Origin: Sambucus nigra
Lineage: Eukaryota > Streptophyta > Magnoliopsida > Dipsacales > Adoxaceae
Assembly (NCBI GenBank): GCA_949130495.1
Contig: OX422221.1
Span: forward strand, 29,834,917-29,898,916
DNA length: 64,000 nt
Direction of reading: 5' to 3'
Positions 1 through 10,329 of this stretch are shown here, one piece after another. Each line of letters opens with the position of its first letter. Position 1 is the stretch's first letter. The notes under the pieces are model-generated. The model did not search any database, was not told the DNA's origin, and worked only from the letters and a program-made list of their open reading frames with translations. A program made the position numbers and the translations under genes.

Positions 1-284
1 CTTTCCTTTCTTCCCAAAACGTTTAATGCCCTTCATCGGGGACACCCGCACCAACACTTGGTCTCCAACCTCTAATTCCATATGTCTCCTACCATTTCGG
101 CATAACTCTTTTGACGATCTTGGGCTATTCGTATGCGGTTTCGAATAAGCTCAATCTTCGAAGAAGTGTCTTGGATCATTTCAGGTCCAAGGAACTTATT
201 ATCACCCACTTCCAACCAACAAGCGGGCGACCTACAAGTCCTGCCATACAGAGCTTCATAAGGTGCCATACCAATGGTAAATTG
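1..284 (-). pseudogene. Integrase C-terminal part, frameshifted and cut by window edge
   Basis: Continuation of the same integrase. From 284 to about 100 the pol frame reads MAPYEALYGR and CRSPACW, conserved integrase residues. Near 95-105 the homology moves to another frame (RRHMELEVGDQVLVRVSP and following, down to base 1), the start of the GPY/F-type module. So one stop (285-287) and one frameshift separate this part from the main pol frame. Any chromodomain lies outside the window. Confidence 0.8.
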
Positions 285-3200
285 TTATGAGTTGTTGTAA
301 GCAAACTCAACCAACGGAAGATACTGTTCCCAACTGCCTTTAAAGTCGAGTATGCACATACGAAGCATATCCTCCAACATCTGGTTTACCCTTTCGGTCT
401 GACCGTCTGTTTGAGGATGATAGGAAGAGCTTAACTTCAATTCAGTCCCCATAGCTCCCTGGAAGCTCTGCCAAAAGTGGGACACGAATATTTTATCTCG
501 GTCGGAGATAATATTCAAAGGTACCCCGTGGAGTCTGACGATTTCCTCAATGAACAACTGGGCATAACGAGCGGTATCATAATCGGTGCACACAGGTAAG
601 AAGTGTGCCGACTTAGTCAACCGGTCGACAATCACCCAAATTGAATCGTGACCCTTTTGCGACCTAGGCAAGCCCGTAACAAAGTCCATCGAAATGCTCT
701 CCCATTTCCATACGGGAATCTCGAGCGGCTGTAACAAACCTGTCGGTCGCTGGTGATCAATCTTAACCAACTGACAAGTAGTGCATTGAGACACAAACTC
801 TGAGATATCCCTCTTCATACCAGCCCACCAATACAAACGACGCATATCTTGGTACATCTTGTCCCCGCCTGGATGCACCGTGAACTTCGACCCGTGGGAT
901 TCTGCCATCACTGCACGTCTCAAATCCCCATCATCGGGAACCACAAGTCTTCCATGGAAGCGTAGCCCATCCTCAGAGCCTATTGAGTACGACTCCGCTC
1001 CCTCAGACAACAACTGGCGTGTATGGTCTCGACAAACCTTATCTCTCTTCTGAGCCTCCACAATCTTTGCTATAATCGTGGGAGTAACCGTAATCACTGA
1101 AAGGAATGCTCTCACTCCTGCATCCTCCAGGCTGAGTTCTTTCCACTTAGCTTTCCACACCTCAGCTAAGTTTCCATCAGGCTTTCTACTCAAGGCATCT
1201 GCTACCACATTCGCCTTCCCGGGGTGATAATGAATATCAAATTGGTAGTCTTTCACAAACTCCAACCAACGGCGCTGGCGCATGTTCAAATCCTTTTGGG
1301 AGAATAAGTACTGCAGCGATTTGTGGTCGGTGAAAAGACTAAACTTTTCCCCCAAGAGGTAATGCCTCCATATCTTCAAGGCAAATACAACGGCGGCGAA
1401 CTCCAGGTCATGCACTGGATAGTTCCTCTCGTGAGGCTTCAACTTACGAGAAGCGTATGCAATAGGTTGCCTCTCTTGTTGAAGAACACCTCCTAAACCC
1501 AGAAGAGATGCATCGGTGAAGACGAGATATTCCAATCCCGGCCTTGGCAATGCCAGGACTGGAGCTGAAGTCAGTCTATCCTTGATCTCATCGAAAGCCG
1601 CTTGACATGAACTGTCCCAAACAAATCTTACTCCTTTCCGGGTCAAATTTGTCAATGGGCTAGCAACCTTAGAAAAGCCCTTAATGAATCGACGGTAATA
1701 ACCCGCCAAGCCCAGAAAACTGCGAACTTCAGTGGGCGTCGTGGGCTGACCCCACTCCTTCACCGCGATCACCTTACTCGGATCCACAGACACGCCTTGG
1801 GACGACACCACATGCCCCAAAAATTGAACTTCCTTCAACCAGAAGCCACAATTCTCAAACTTTGCATACAATTGATGATCCCTCAATCTCTGCAGGACCA
1901 ACCGCAAGTGAGCAGCGTGATCCGACTCTGTCTGAGAATAGACTAGGATGTCATCGATAAACACAATGACAAACTGTTCAAGGAAATCCCAAAACACCCT
2001 ATTCATAAGGTCCATAAACACCGCAGGGGCATTAGTTAGCCCGAAGGGCATACCCAAGAATTCATAAGATCCATAACGGGTCAGAAAGGCCGTCTTGGAT
2101 ACATCTTGCTCTCGTATCCTCAATTGGTGATACCCCGTCCTCAAGTCGATCTTGGAGAAGTAAGAAGCTCCCCTAAGTTGATCAAACAAATCATCGATGC
2201 GAGGTAAAGGGTATTTATTCCGGATGGTGACTTTATTCAACTCTCTATAGTCCACGCATAACCGGAGAGAACCGTCTCTCTTCTTCACAAACAATACCGG
2301 AGCGCCCCACGGCGAAGTACTATGCCTAATAAAGCCCTGCTCCAATAACTTCTGAATCTGATCTCTCAGCTCCCTCATCTCCACAGGAGCCATTCGATAA
2401 GGAGCTTTGGCGATCGGTCGAGTTCCCGGCATTAAGTCAATCACAAACTCTATTTCCCGACTTGGAGGTAATCCGGGTATCTCCCGAAAAATATCTTCAA
2501 AGTCCCGAATGATTGGAAGAGAATCTAGGGGAACCATGACATCTCTAGATGCATCTTCCGCAATACAATATAGGTAAACACTCGTGCTCCCTTCCATACA
2601 AGGCATAACTACCAGGAACATCTCTTGTCCCGGAACCGCAAAAACTATACTCTTCCTGTAACAATTTACTATAGCACGGTACTTCACTAGCCAATCCATA
2701 CCCAAAATTACATCATACCCGACCATATCAAGGACGAGTAAGTCAGCCTCAAAACGCAAGTCACCAAGGTTAATTCCTACGTTTTTACATACGAAGAAAA
2801 TCAATGAGCCATCGCCCATAGAGGATTCGACGCTAGTGAAAGTACTTTCAGCAGATTTTATCAAACCTGTAGTCTGAGCAAAACTTCTAGAAATAAAGGA
2901 GCGTGTAGCACCCATATCAAATAGAATTCGACCCATGTGCCCCTGAATGAGAAACTTACCCTCGATCGCCGGTGGTGCCGGAGGAGCTGGAGGAAGCAAA
3001 GCCTCCTGAAGATGGTAAACCCTTCCGTACTGCAATTGCCCCTGTTGAGGAGGAGCAACCGGATTTGGCGCTTGAGGCGGAAACTGTACATACGGCTGCT
3101 GTGGGGCCCGAGGAAGATGCCCTCCAACCAACTGAGGACACGCCCTTTTATAGTGGCCCAGCTCCCCACACTGAAAACATTTGATTGCCGTAATATCCTG

Positions 3201-3410
3201 ATTTCTACCTTGGTTATTTCGGGGTTGTCCCGCACCTCGGCCCTGTTGGCCCCTACCACCATTTCCACCTCTGCCTCCCTGTGGTTGCTGACCACCTTGA
3301 CCTTGCCTGTTATTATTATTGTTGCCACCAGCATTGAACCCACCGAAACGTTGACGCTTAGACGAATCCCCCTGCTGAGGATCCCTCTCAACCTGCTTGT
3401 TCCCCGAGGA
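285..3410 (-). pseudogene. pol: Ty3/gypsy Pol: zinc knuckle, protease, RT, RNase H, integrase
   Basis: One open frame, in phase with gag across the single TAA at 3411-3413. In order: Gly/Gln/Asn-rich linker; CCHC zinc knuckle [14 protein letters not shown] (about 3137-3178); protease with FDMGATRSF (about 2897-2921), where the usual D-S/T-G triad reads D-M-G; RT with FIDDIL (about 1945-1962); RNase H with FTDAS (about 1515-1530); integrase with HHCC zinc module (about 770-905) and a D,D-35-E core (MDFVTG near 680, SDRD near 505, [10 protein letters not shown] near 400). The frame stops at TAA (285-287) just after the catalytic Glu region. The methionine in the protease triad would probably abolish proteolysis. 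Otherwise the long open frame suggests a fairly recent insertion. Confidence 0.85.
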
Positions 3411-4240
3411 TTAGGAAGAAGAAGATGTTCCCCCTCCACTCCCAACTCCTCCCTGCCTCACTGTCTGCCCCACAGCAACTACCTTCTTCTTGTTTTGCAC
3501 AAACAATCTATGTTCCTGACAGTGAAGTAAAGCAGCATTCATCACATCACCAAAAGTCACCAGAGATGGATTTCCCAGCAAATGTTGTTTTATTCGCCAG
3601 TTCAAACCTCCCACAAACTTGGAGATCCTCTTCGATTCTGGAGTTACCTCATCCGGTATAAAACTGGCTAACCGGGTAAACTCTTCTTCATACTCAGCAA
3701 CTGACCTCTCCCCTTGAACCAAATCCTGCAGCTTCCTCTGCATTTCCCTCTGAACTGCGGGAGGGAAATACTTCCCATCAAACAAAGCCCAAAAATTTGT
3801 AATGGACATAGTATCCCTTTGCTCGGGTGTCGTCATTGACTCCCACCAATGTAAGGCCGGTCCTACCAGCTTGAAAGTAACGAGAATCTGCTTCTTCTCC
3901 TCACTACATTCCACCATCCTAAGATGGCGCTGCATATCTCTCTTCCACTGGTTCGCCTTGATAACATCCGAACCTCCCTCAAATTCCGGGGGATGTCCCT
4001 TAAGGAAAGATTCCCTCACCCGTTCCCACTGAGAAGGTCCCGTGGGAACTTGTGCTTCTTGCCCCCTTACTGGAGCTTGTGGCATTTGTTGGGCCACTGC
4101 AGTCATCGCGGCGTTAACGGCTTGGGCCACAATGTTTGCCACTTCAGCGACACTGATACTCCCCTGCTGCGGTGGAGGACCAAACTCATCCTCAACGACC
4201 CTATTACGTCTAGCGGGACGTCCTCTCTTCAGTGGATCTG
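3411..4240 (-). pseudogene. gag: Ty3/gypsy Gag (capsid) region
   Basis: Retrotransposon Gag capsid domain that would form the cytoplasmic virus-like particle. Visible landmarks are WKRDMQRHLRM, the LHWWESM tryptophan pair, and EYEEEFTRLASFIPDEV, all usual for plant gypsy Gag. A basic stretch (KRGRPARRNR, about 4205-4230) resembles the usual N-terminus, but I find no ATG before it: a CTG stands where a start is expected and a TAA closes the frame near 4260. The first alternative start is a GTG at 4142. The frame ends at TAA (3411-3413) in a serine run, and the same frame then continues into the nucleocapsid and pol. I read the stop as a point mutation in a former single Gag-Pol frame; regulated readthrough is possible but unsupported. 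Confidence 0.8.
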
Positions 4241-4403
4241 AGATAGAGACGAGATAGAGTTAAAACATAATGTAAGACAATCTATTTAGCAGAAGATCGC
4301 ATACATAGGCAGCAAAACAATCCTAACATTAGGTTCTATATCAAAGAACGCTACGGTAGAACGTGACAAGTCCGCATAGATCCTAAAGACTCTAGAACCA
4401 AAT

Positions 4404-4415
4404 GGTCTGATACCA
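4404..4415 (-). other. Primer-binding site (tRNA-iMet type)
   Basis: Reads TGGTATCAGACC on the minus strand, two bases inside the 5' LTR end. It matches the initiator-methionine tRNA PBS used by most plant LTR elements (TGGTATCAGAGC) except for one base. Confidence 0.85.
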
Positions 4416-5320
4416 TCTGTGACAACCCGCAATCCGAAATAAAGGGTGGCCAGCCCTATACCCCGATAAAATAGGAAATCATGGATAATATCATCCTCAG
4501 CATCATGACAATATACAAAGTATAAGGAATAACCACTCTATATTCCAGAAAACGGGTTATCAAAAACTTTGATTTGAAATAAAAAGAAAAACATTTTTCA
4601 ACAACCCATAATAGAAATAGAGGGTGGAAACCCCCACAAGCGCAATATAACAAATCCCGAAAGATACAAAGGACCGAATAAAACTTCGGTCAATACCATC
4701 CATACAACATACATATAGTACCAAGGGTTACATAATAAATTCATTATACATTTACAACAGTTTGGGCAACATGCCCGAATGAACCGAACATAACCAGAAA
4801 CATAAACAGAGGCATCTACACAAAATCCCGTGAAACCCGCACAGTGTCACGGCTCCTCAAAACATGCGGAAGGGAAAAGTCATTACTGGCGACCGTGCGG
4901 CGGAACACCTGAGCGGATCATATACATATAGAGATACCACAAGAAAAGAAAACCGGTCAGGGCCGGGTATATGTGATCAATAGATAAATGACAAGTATGA
5001 TAATGATGCACAATAAAGCATGGATGATAGTCTAACATGTTGACAGGATATAAGGAACTGAAACTGGTGAAGGACTACATAGAGTGAGATTCATAATAAA
5101 ACAGAATTAAAAGTGCTTAGGAGCCTTTATCATCTTTAATCATATTTCAATTCAAATATTCATTTTCCATTCCTTATCAGGAATATAATTGTCATCATGT
5201 GCTCTATATGGCACTAATATCAATAACATGCTCTTTGCGGCATAATTTTGCTCTTTATGGCATTAATGTTCCATCGAGTCCAACTCGATAATTAGAATAG
5301 TCATAAATATAAATATAACG

Positions 5321-5605
5321 CTTCTAAGACCGCCCGTCCGGGTTTCCCCACTGAGCGCGTCCCTAAATAACCATCATCTTCCAGGGCCTAACATAAGACA
5401 ACCTGGGATCCTATCGAAAGCGTCGGGAAGCGGCCATGAGCCTGCGTGGTAGACAAGACCACACCCGGAATCTCCCTACCCCCGCAGAAAATATATAACC
5501 ATAAGCGCTCCCATGGCCTAGGACTATATCCACCCTGCATTCATTAGCCAAGGGGCTTCACCTATCGTGCGGACTTCCCTTAAGATGGTATTTAGAGAGG
5601 TGTGT
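5321..5605 (-). repeat. 285-bp LTR block shared with the element at 54.8-64 kb
   Basis: Contains CCGTCCGGGTTTCCCCACT, GACAACCTGGGATCCTA, CGTCGGGAAGCGGCCAT, ACCACACCCGGAATCTCC and TTTAGAGAGG in the same order as 56201-56487 and 62344-62630. The surrounding LTR sequence is much less alike, so the block appears to be under constraint or to spread by recombination. Confidence 0.8.
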
Positions 5606-6076
5606 AACATCCATTTTATTAATTCCCATTACATGATTAGTAAATTATCATTTACCTTAACAATTTCTTATTTTAATTGAAAGTACCAGCTAAATCGGGA
5701 CTAAGTATAAATGGTACCGACATAGCATCCTCAAAAGGAATTTAGACTCCAAAGTTATCCCCAAGGCCTCTTTTAGGCTTTAATAAAAACCATCAAGTCA
5801 AAATGTAACTCAAGTCGAATTCTAAAGTCTCCAAAATTGACCTTTATACCTTCTAGACCCTTATAAAACTACAAGACAAAGAAATGCCTAAGCATCACTT
5901 TAAATTCCCCCGTTGAATGAATCCTAGATGAACCCTTTCGAGTCTAGGATGTCGACCCAACTCAACTAGAACTCTAAACCCTATGTTTACTTCATTTAAG
6001 AAGGTCCCTAATCATTAGTCCTAAATAAAAAGGGGTCAAAATGAAAAAGAAAAATTTCAAAAAAATGCAGGGCTAC

Positions 6077-6300
6077 CGAATCGATTCGCCCCCTTGGCCG
6101 AATCGATTCGGCCAGAAAGTTTGAGATTCTGCATAATAGCCGAATCGATTCGCTCGGAGGGCCGAATCGATTCCGACTGAAAATCTGGGTTTCTGCATAA
6201 CTTCCGAATCGATTCGGATAAATTCCGAATCGATTCGGTCCACAAGACCTGGGCACTGGAACTAACCGAATCGATTCGCCCAGGGGGCCGAATCGATTCG
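6077..6300. promoter_or_regulatory. Array of 8 CGAATCGATTCG palindromes in the gypsy 5' LTR
   Basis: Copies start at 6077, 6099, 6141, 6163, 6205, 6226, 6267 and 6289; seven are perfect 12-bp palindromes and one (6163) has one mismatch. They form four pairs with 21-22 bp between members and 62-64 bp between pairs. The copy at 6096-6113 extends to an 18-bp perfect palindrome. Each carries three CpGs and a ClaI core. The function is unknown: a dimeric protein site or an RNA stem are both possible. Confidence 0.9.
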
Positions 6301-7127
6301 GGCCTGCGATTTTGCCAAGAAATGGCTATGGAGTCTTGGACTCCATTTTCTACCCAAACTCCAATTTCTTCAAACCAAACTTGCATACCAACACTAAAAG
6401 AACATCAATGATGCTATTGATCATCTTCAAACCTCATGAATCCACTTAGAGTGAATCAAAACCCAAGAATACATATGAAAACTCTAAGTTCTCTAAACTA
6501 AAATCAATACACCATTATCATAACAAATCATCTATCTCAAGACACAAATAGCAAGTAAAAACTTGCCTTGATTCAGCAAATATGCAGATTCCTTGGTGTA
6601 GTAGCAATCTCTCTCAATCCCCAAAGCTTTCTCTCTACTCTTCTCTTTTCTCTCTTAGGTTTAGGAAGGGATTTTGGGGAAATTAGAAGACTAAAAAGGC
6701 TTAAGTCATGACTTAAGGTAAATGCCCCACTTAATTAACCAAAAGTGCGATAAAGTAATACGCAATAGCATAATTAAGGCACAACCAGTCAAAAATGCCC
6801 AAAACTACAAAATACAATATGGTACATTATTTGACTATTTCGCACAATCTGGAATCAACTGCAACCTCCAAATTATCATTTGGACATTTTAAAATTCAAT
6901 TTAGGTTTCGGTCTCATAATTAAGCCAAATATCATTTTATATTCAGATGATATTAATAAGCATGACATAGCAATATTTTCCCATAATTATGATATGTATG
7001 CAACCTCATAATAAATATCAACTTTTCTACATTGAATTAACATTCAGATCATAACCCAACACTGGTCTCTAATTACTATACTAAGTAATTATTATAAAAT
7101 ACGGTCTCATAAGTGAGGGTTATTACA

Positions 7128-8205
7128 GAACATTTTCAACTAAAGACGTTGTCTTTGTTGGTGATATGACAATAACCTCACTTGGAGGAGAGATAGCAAC
7201 AACCCTGCTCGGAGCCACAGGGGGCTTCTCAATAACTTTCTTGGCAGCAGCAGGAGGGGGTGCATCAATATTTCTTGTCCCTTCTTCTGGGACATCTTGT
7301 TTACTTTTCTTTGCTTCCCCAGCAGTAGAGGTAGACTTGTCAAAAAAGGCAGAAGCTCTTCTCCTCTTTATCAGGTTACTGATAGGAATACTTGATTCAA
7401 AAGAAGAACCCTCTACGCTAGTCTCAGAGACTGGTACTTGGTCAAGATTAACCACCATTGGAAGAGGACGAGCAGTGAAAGATGAAGTATAGCTCTTATA
7501 ATGCAATAAGTAAGAGGCAGATCTAATATGTTCCTCGACAACAGATTGATGCAAATCCCAGATAAGTTTTAAATGCTTTAAATTAACGTCAGCTTCTTTG
7601 GGAGATTTTCTTTTACTGTCAACTGTAACAAATAAAAAAAATGTCAATGATGCATTTTATCAAACATAAAGAAAATAAGATTTCAAAAAATAAAAAAAAC
7701 CTATCCCATTGCCATAAGGTGGACACCTGGGACCTTGATATACATCATCTCTATTTAATGGAGTGTGTTGCCAATTTTTCATAACAACCCCATGCTCAAA
7801 ATAATCCCTATTGGCATCTGGAAGATTGACAACTAAAGCCCTATTCAAAAACCTAGTTTTTAAATAGAATGTGGAATCACTGACAACCCATCTATAGCAG
7901 TACATAATCTCTGAAATCCCTAAACGGGTTTCATGGAGTTGATTCAATCTATGAACGCCATTAACTATCCTCCAGGTATTTGGAGCTATTTTTGCAGGTA
8001 CAACGTCAAAATATTGACAGAACTCCAAACATAGGGGATTTGGAGGAAAAGAAAAGCCACATTCGGCGACAAAGAGACTTGGGAACCAATGTCCCTCAGC
8101 CAAAGAAAAATAATCAGAAGGTTCAGAAAGTTCTTCCAAAATGATCCATGAAGGGATTGAAAATTCAGAATGAAATTTGTCAAGCGATTCAACAAGGTAA
8201 ACCAT
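7128..8205 (-). pseudogene. Two-exon antisense ORF resembling the extra ORF of Tat-type gypsy elements, cut by the LTR
   Basis: Exon 1 runs from ATG 8205 (context ACCATGG) to 7701; exon 2 from 7622 to the LTR edge at 7128. The 78-bp intron (7623-7700) has GT..AG ends (TTTGTTACAG acceptor), and the phase-1 junction keeps the frame open. Exon 1 contains FPPNPLCLEFCQYFDVVPAKIAPNTWR (shown in part: LCLEFCQYFDVVP, IAPNTWRIVNGV), which resembles the plant 'gypsy-type transposase' domain (Pfam PF04195). Exon 2 is Ser/Pro/Lys-rich with a basic IKRRRASAF stretch and ends where the LTR begins. Some Tat-lineage elements carry such an ORF antisense between pol and the 3' LTR, and a PPT plus LTR start lies at 8627 on the plus strand, as that model predicts. 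The family assignment is from memory. Confidence 0.55.
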
Positions 8206-8626
8206 GGTGAACAAAGTAAATAAAAGAGAGGGAAGAAAATCTTACAGAAAAAGAGTGAATCAGTTGACAACGAATAATGGAAGGAACGAAGGCACAAGAT
8301 AGAGAGGAAATGAAGAGTTCAAAGACGCAGATTTGAAAAGTAAAAGATAATGTGATTTCTGCCGCGCTTAAATACTCTATCTCGGGAATAGAGAAAGACA
8401 ATGATTACAAGGAAAGACATTTGCGTATCCGGCGGCTAAAAGAAGAAAAGGGGCACAAATATCGAAGCGATCATAAAAATTCAAAATATTTATAAGTCCT
8501 GATACTGTGCACTCAAAAAGGAGTTATATACAACGAATGCTTTCCTAAAAACCAAACAAACCAATAATCTATGCAGTTTTCAAGCAGAATGTTCCATACT
8601 TTTCTTCAACATCAAACTATGAAACA

Positions 8627-8700
8627 TTGGGGGCTTCTGTTGATACCAAATTTAGTCTGCTGACATGGACCATTCACTTACTGACACGTGTCTGCCAACG
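8627..8700 (+). mobile_element. Probable polypurine tract and start of a Tat-type 3' LTR (fragment)
   Basis: A G-run (TTGGGGGC, 8627-8634) is followed by TGTTGATACC at 8638, a common start for Tat-lineage LTRs, and then by a G-box-like TGACACGTGTC. The LTR is cut short by copia gag sequence somewhere between about 8690 and 8760. It would be the 3' edge of the element that carried the antisense ORF at 7128-8205. Confidence 0.45.
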
Positions 8701-8739
8701 TGGCAATTACAAATACTTCTACCGAGCAACTTAAGCGCC

Positions 8740-10329
8740 CCGAGATCTTGAGTATCATCACTCCCGACGAGTTTCGCCGAATTATGACGTGTACCACGTC
8801 TAAAGCGGATTGAGATGTTTTGAAATTGACACATGAGGGTACGAACGCAGTTAAAGAATCAAAATCACAAAATTTGGCCACCCAATTTGAGACTATCGCC
8901 ATGTCTGAGTCTGAATGCTTTGATGATTTTTATGAACGTTTGTCAGACATTGTTAACACCTGTTTTAATTTGGGTGAGGTGATTGATAACATGCATGTCG
9001 TTAGAAAGATTTTGAGATCTCTCCCAAAATGCTTTATTCCTAAAGTCACAGTTTTAAACTCTTTGGAAAATTTGAAATCACTTAAGTTGGAAGAACTCGT
9101 AGGAGATCTTCAAACCTATGAGATTGACATGTTTCACCAAACCATTAAGGCTAAGGATAAAGGTGTTGCTTTAAAGACTCATTTTAAGAAAAAGAAAGAA
9201 AAATTTTGTGAGTCAAATTCTGAGGGAGATTTTGATTTTAATGATTTGGCCATACTTGCGAATTTTGTTAAAAAGTTTCTCAAAATTTCTAAAGAAAATT
9301 CTTCCAATAAAAAGAGATTTTTTGAGAAAAATAAAAAGAAAGGAAAGGCCAAAGAAATCAGTGAGAGGTAAAAAGAGAATGATTTAGATGAGGAGTATGA
9401 GGAGGATTTTGAGAACGTGACTTGTTTTGAATGTGGGGGTAAGGGGCATAAGTCGTTTGAGTGTCCTGTATGGCTTAGAAAAAAAAGGAAGAAAGTAGCC
9501 ATGGCGCCACACTTAGTGATAGTAGTGAAGGTGAGGGTGATAAGACTAGTGGTGAGAAGTTTGTTGCCTTTGTAGCAAGTCGTGTGAGCACACCCACTTT
9601 GTCCTATAATAGTGCACACGAATGCAATAGTGATGATTTGAGCGATTCAAGTGAGGGAGAAGGCGAGAGTGATAGTGGAGATGAAAGTGAGCTCCAAAAA
9701 GCGTTTAGAGATTTGTACACCGAGACCTTAAAAACAAAGAAGTATAATAGGGATTTAGGTCATCGAGTGTTAAATTTGGAGATAGAGAAGGAGGTTTTAA
9801 GAAAAGAGAAATGTGATTTGACCGATACAGTGTCTAGTCTGATGACACGTGTATCCCAACTCGAGAGTGATCTCGAACGTGTCAGGGAGGTCAAAGACAA
9901 TTTTGAGAACACACTTAAGTTGGTTGAAAAGGTGGTTCTTAATCCTGATAAGGGTAAAGTTGACGGGCTTGGAAAAGGTCATGACGGTGCTTCCAATTAT
10001 TTTATCACACCCAGCCGGTTCCAACTTTAGTGATAGATTCACATGGAGCGAAACTTAACCCATCTAGGCGTCCCATTCTTATTAGGAGAGCGCATCCTAG
10101 AGTTTTTAAAGAGGTGTTCCTAGGCCTATTTATGTTTGTTCCCATTACAAGCGGAGAGGACACCTTAGGAAATTTTATTTTAAGTTGGGTTATGTGTCAC
10201 GTTTTCTACTACACGTGTTTCTGCCACACATGCACACTTAAGTTTTTGGTCAAAACTTCACAAAATTTGATGGAGGTTTTTCATAAGTTGGCACCACCTT
10301 TGAAAAACCCCTCCGCACCTAACGATTGA
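8740..10329 (+). pseudogene. gag: SIRE-like copia Gag: UBN2 domain, zinc knuckle, coiled coil
   Basis: About 8740-8850 reads PDEFRRIMTCTTSK and LKLTHEGTNAVKESK, the usual copia Gag (UBN2) signature, with an in-frame stop near 8812. The long frame to TAA 9369-9371 holds the rest of UBN2 and a Lys-rich tail. After that stop, in the same frame, comes the CCHC knuckle CFECGGKGHKSFEC (about 9422-9463). Homology then shifts frame to an acidic and coiled-coil segment (9584-10030) and shifts again to a tail ending in NPSAPND and TGA (10327-10329). The same tail occurs at 51094. There are at least two stops and two frameshifts. The order UBN2-CCHC-coil matches the front half of SIRE/Maximus Gag. Confidence 0.75.

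Larger units (their letters stand above)
1..7127 (-). mobile_element. Ty3/gypsy LTR retrotransposon (chromovirus-like), 5' part, runs off the left edge
   Basis: The element reads right to left: 5' LTR (4418-7127), PBS (4404-4415), gag, zinc knuckle, protease, RT, RNase H, integrase. Integrase after RNase H defines Ty3/gypsy. Gag and pol lie in one frame, as is usual for plant chromoviruses; a chromodomain and 3' LTR would lie left of base 1. Residues such as MPFGLTNAP and FIDDILVYS resemble the Tekay/Del group, but the lineage is an inference. One stop between gag and pol, one stop and one frameshift in integrase, and loss of a gag ATG make it defective as it stands. It has inserted into the antisense ORF at 7128-8205. 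Confidence 0.85.
4418..7127 (-). repeat. 5' LTR of the gypsy element (2.71 kb)
   Basis: Bounded by TGTAATAACCC at 7127 (LTR start on the minus strand) and GGGTTGTCACA at 4418 (end), a short inverted repeat with TG..CA ends. The PBS follows directly. It holds a palindrome array (6077-6300), a block conserved with the LTRs at 54.8-64 kb (5321-5605), and a pyrimidine-rich tract (about 6600-6655) at the position corresponding to the one beside the TATA box in those LTRs. Apparent ORFs here come from the palindromes and are not genes. The target duplication cannot be tested because the other end lies outside the window. Confidence 0.85.

Noticed and set aside
2956..3530. Several ORFs on both strands over the gag-pol linker
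   Set aside because: Shadows of the gypsy nucleocapsid frame, which carries the zinc knuckle and joins gag and pol in phase.
6077..6300. CRISPR-like array of short repeats
   Set aside because: Repeats are 12-bp palindromes with 9-30 bp spacers inside a plant LTR, with no cas genes; unit and spacer sizes do not fit CRISPR.
6008..6386. Overlapping minus-strand ORFs of 82 and 109 codons with repeated RIDS/ESIR peptides
   Set aside because: They are translations of the palindrome array inside the LTR; the peptide repeat follows from the DNA repeat.
8676..8700. G-box TGACACGTGTC as a host gene promoter element
   Set aside because: It lies in a transposon LTR fragment; no host gene follows, only degenerate copia gag.
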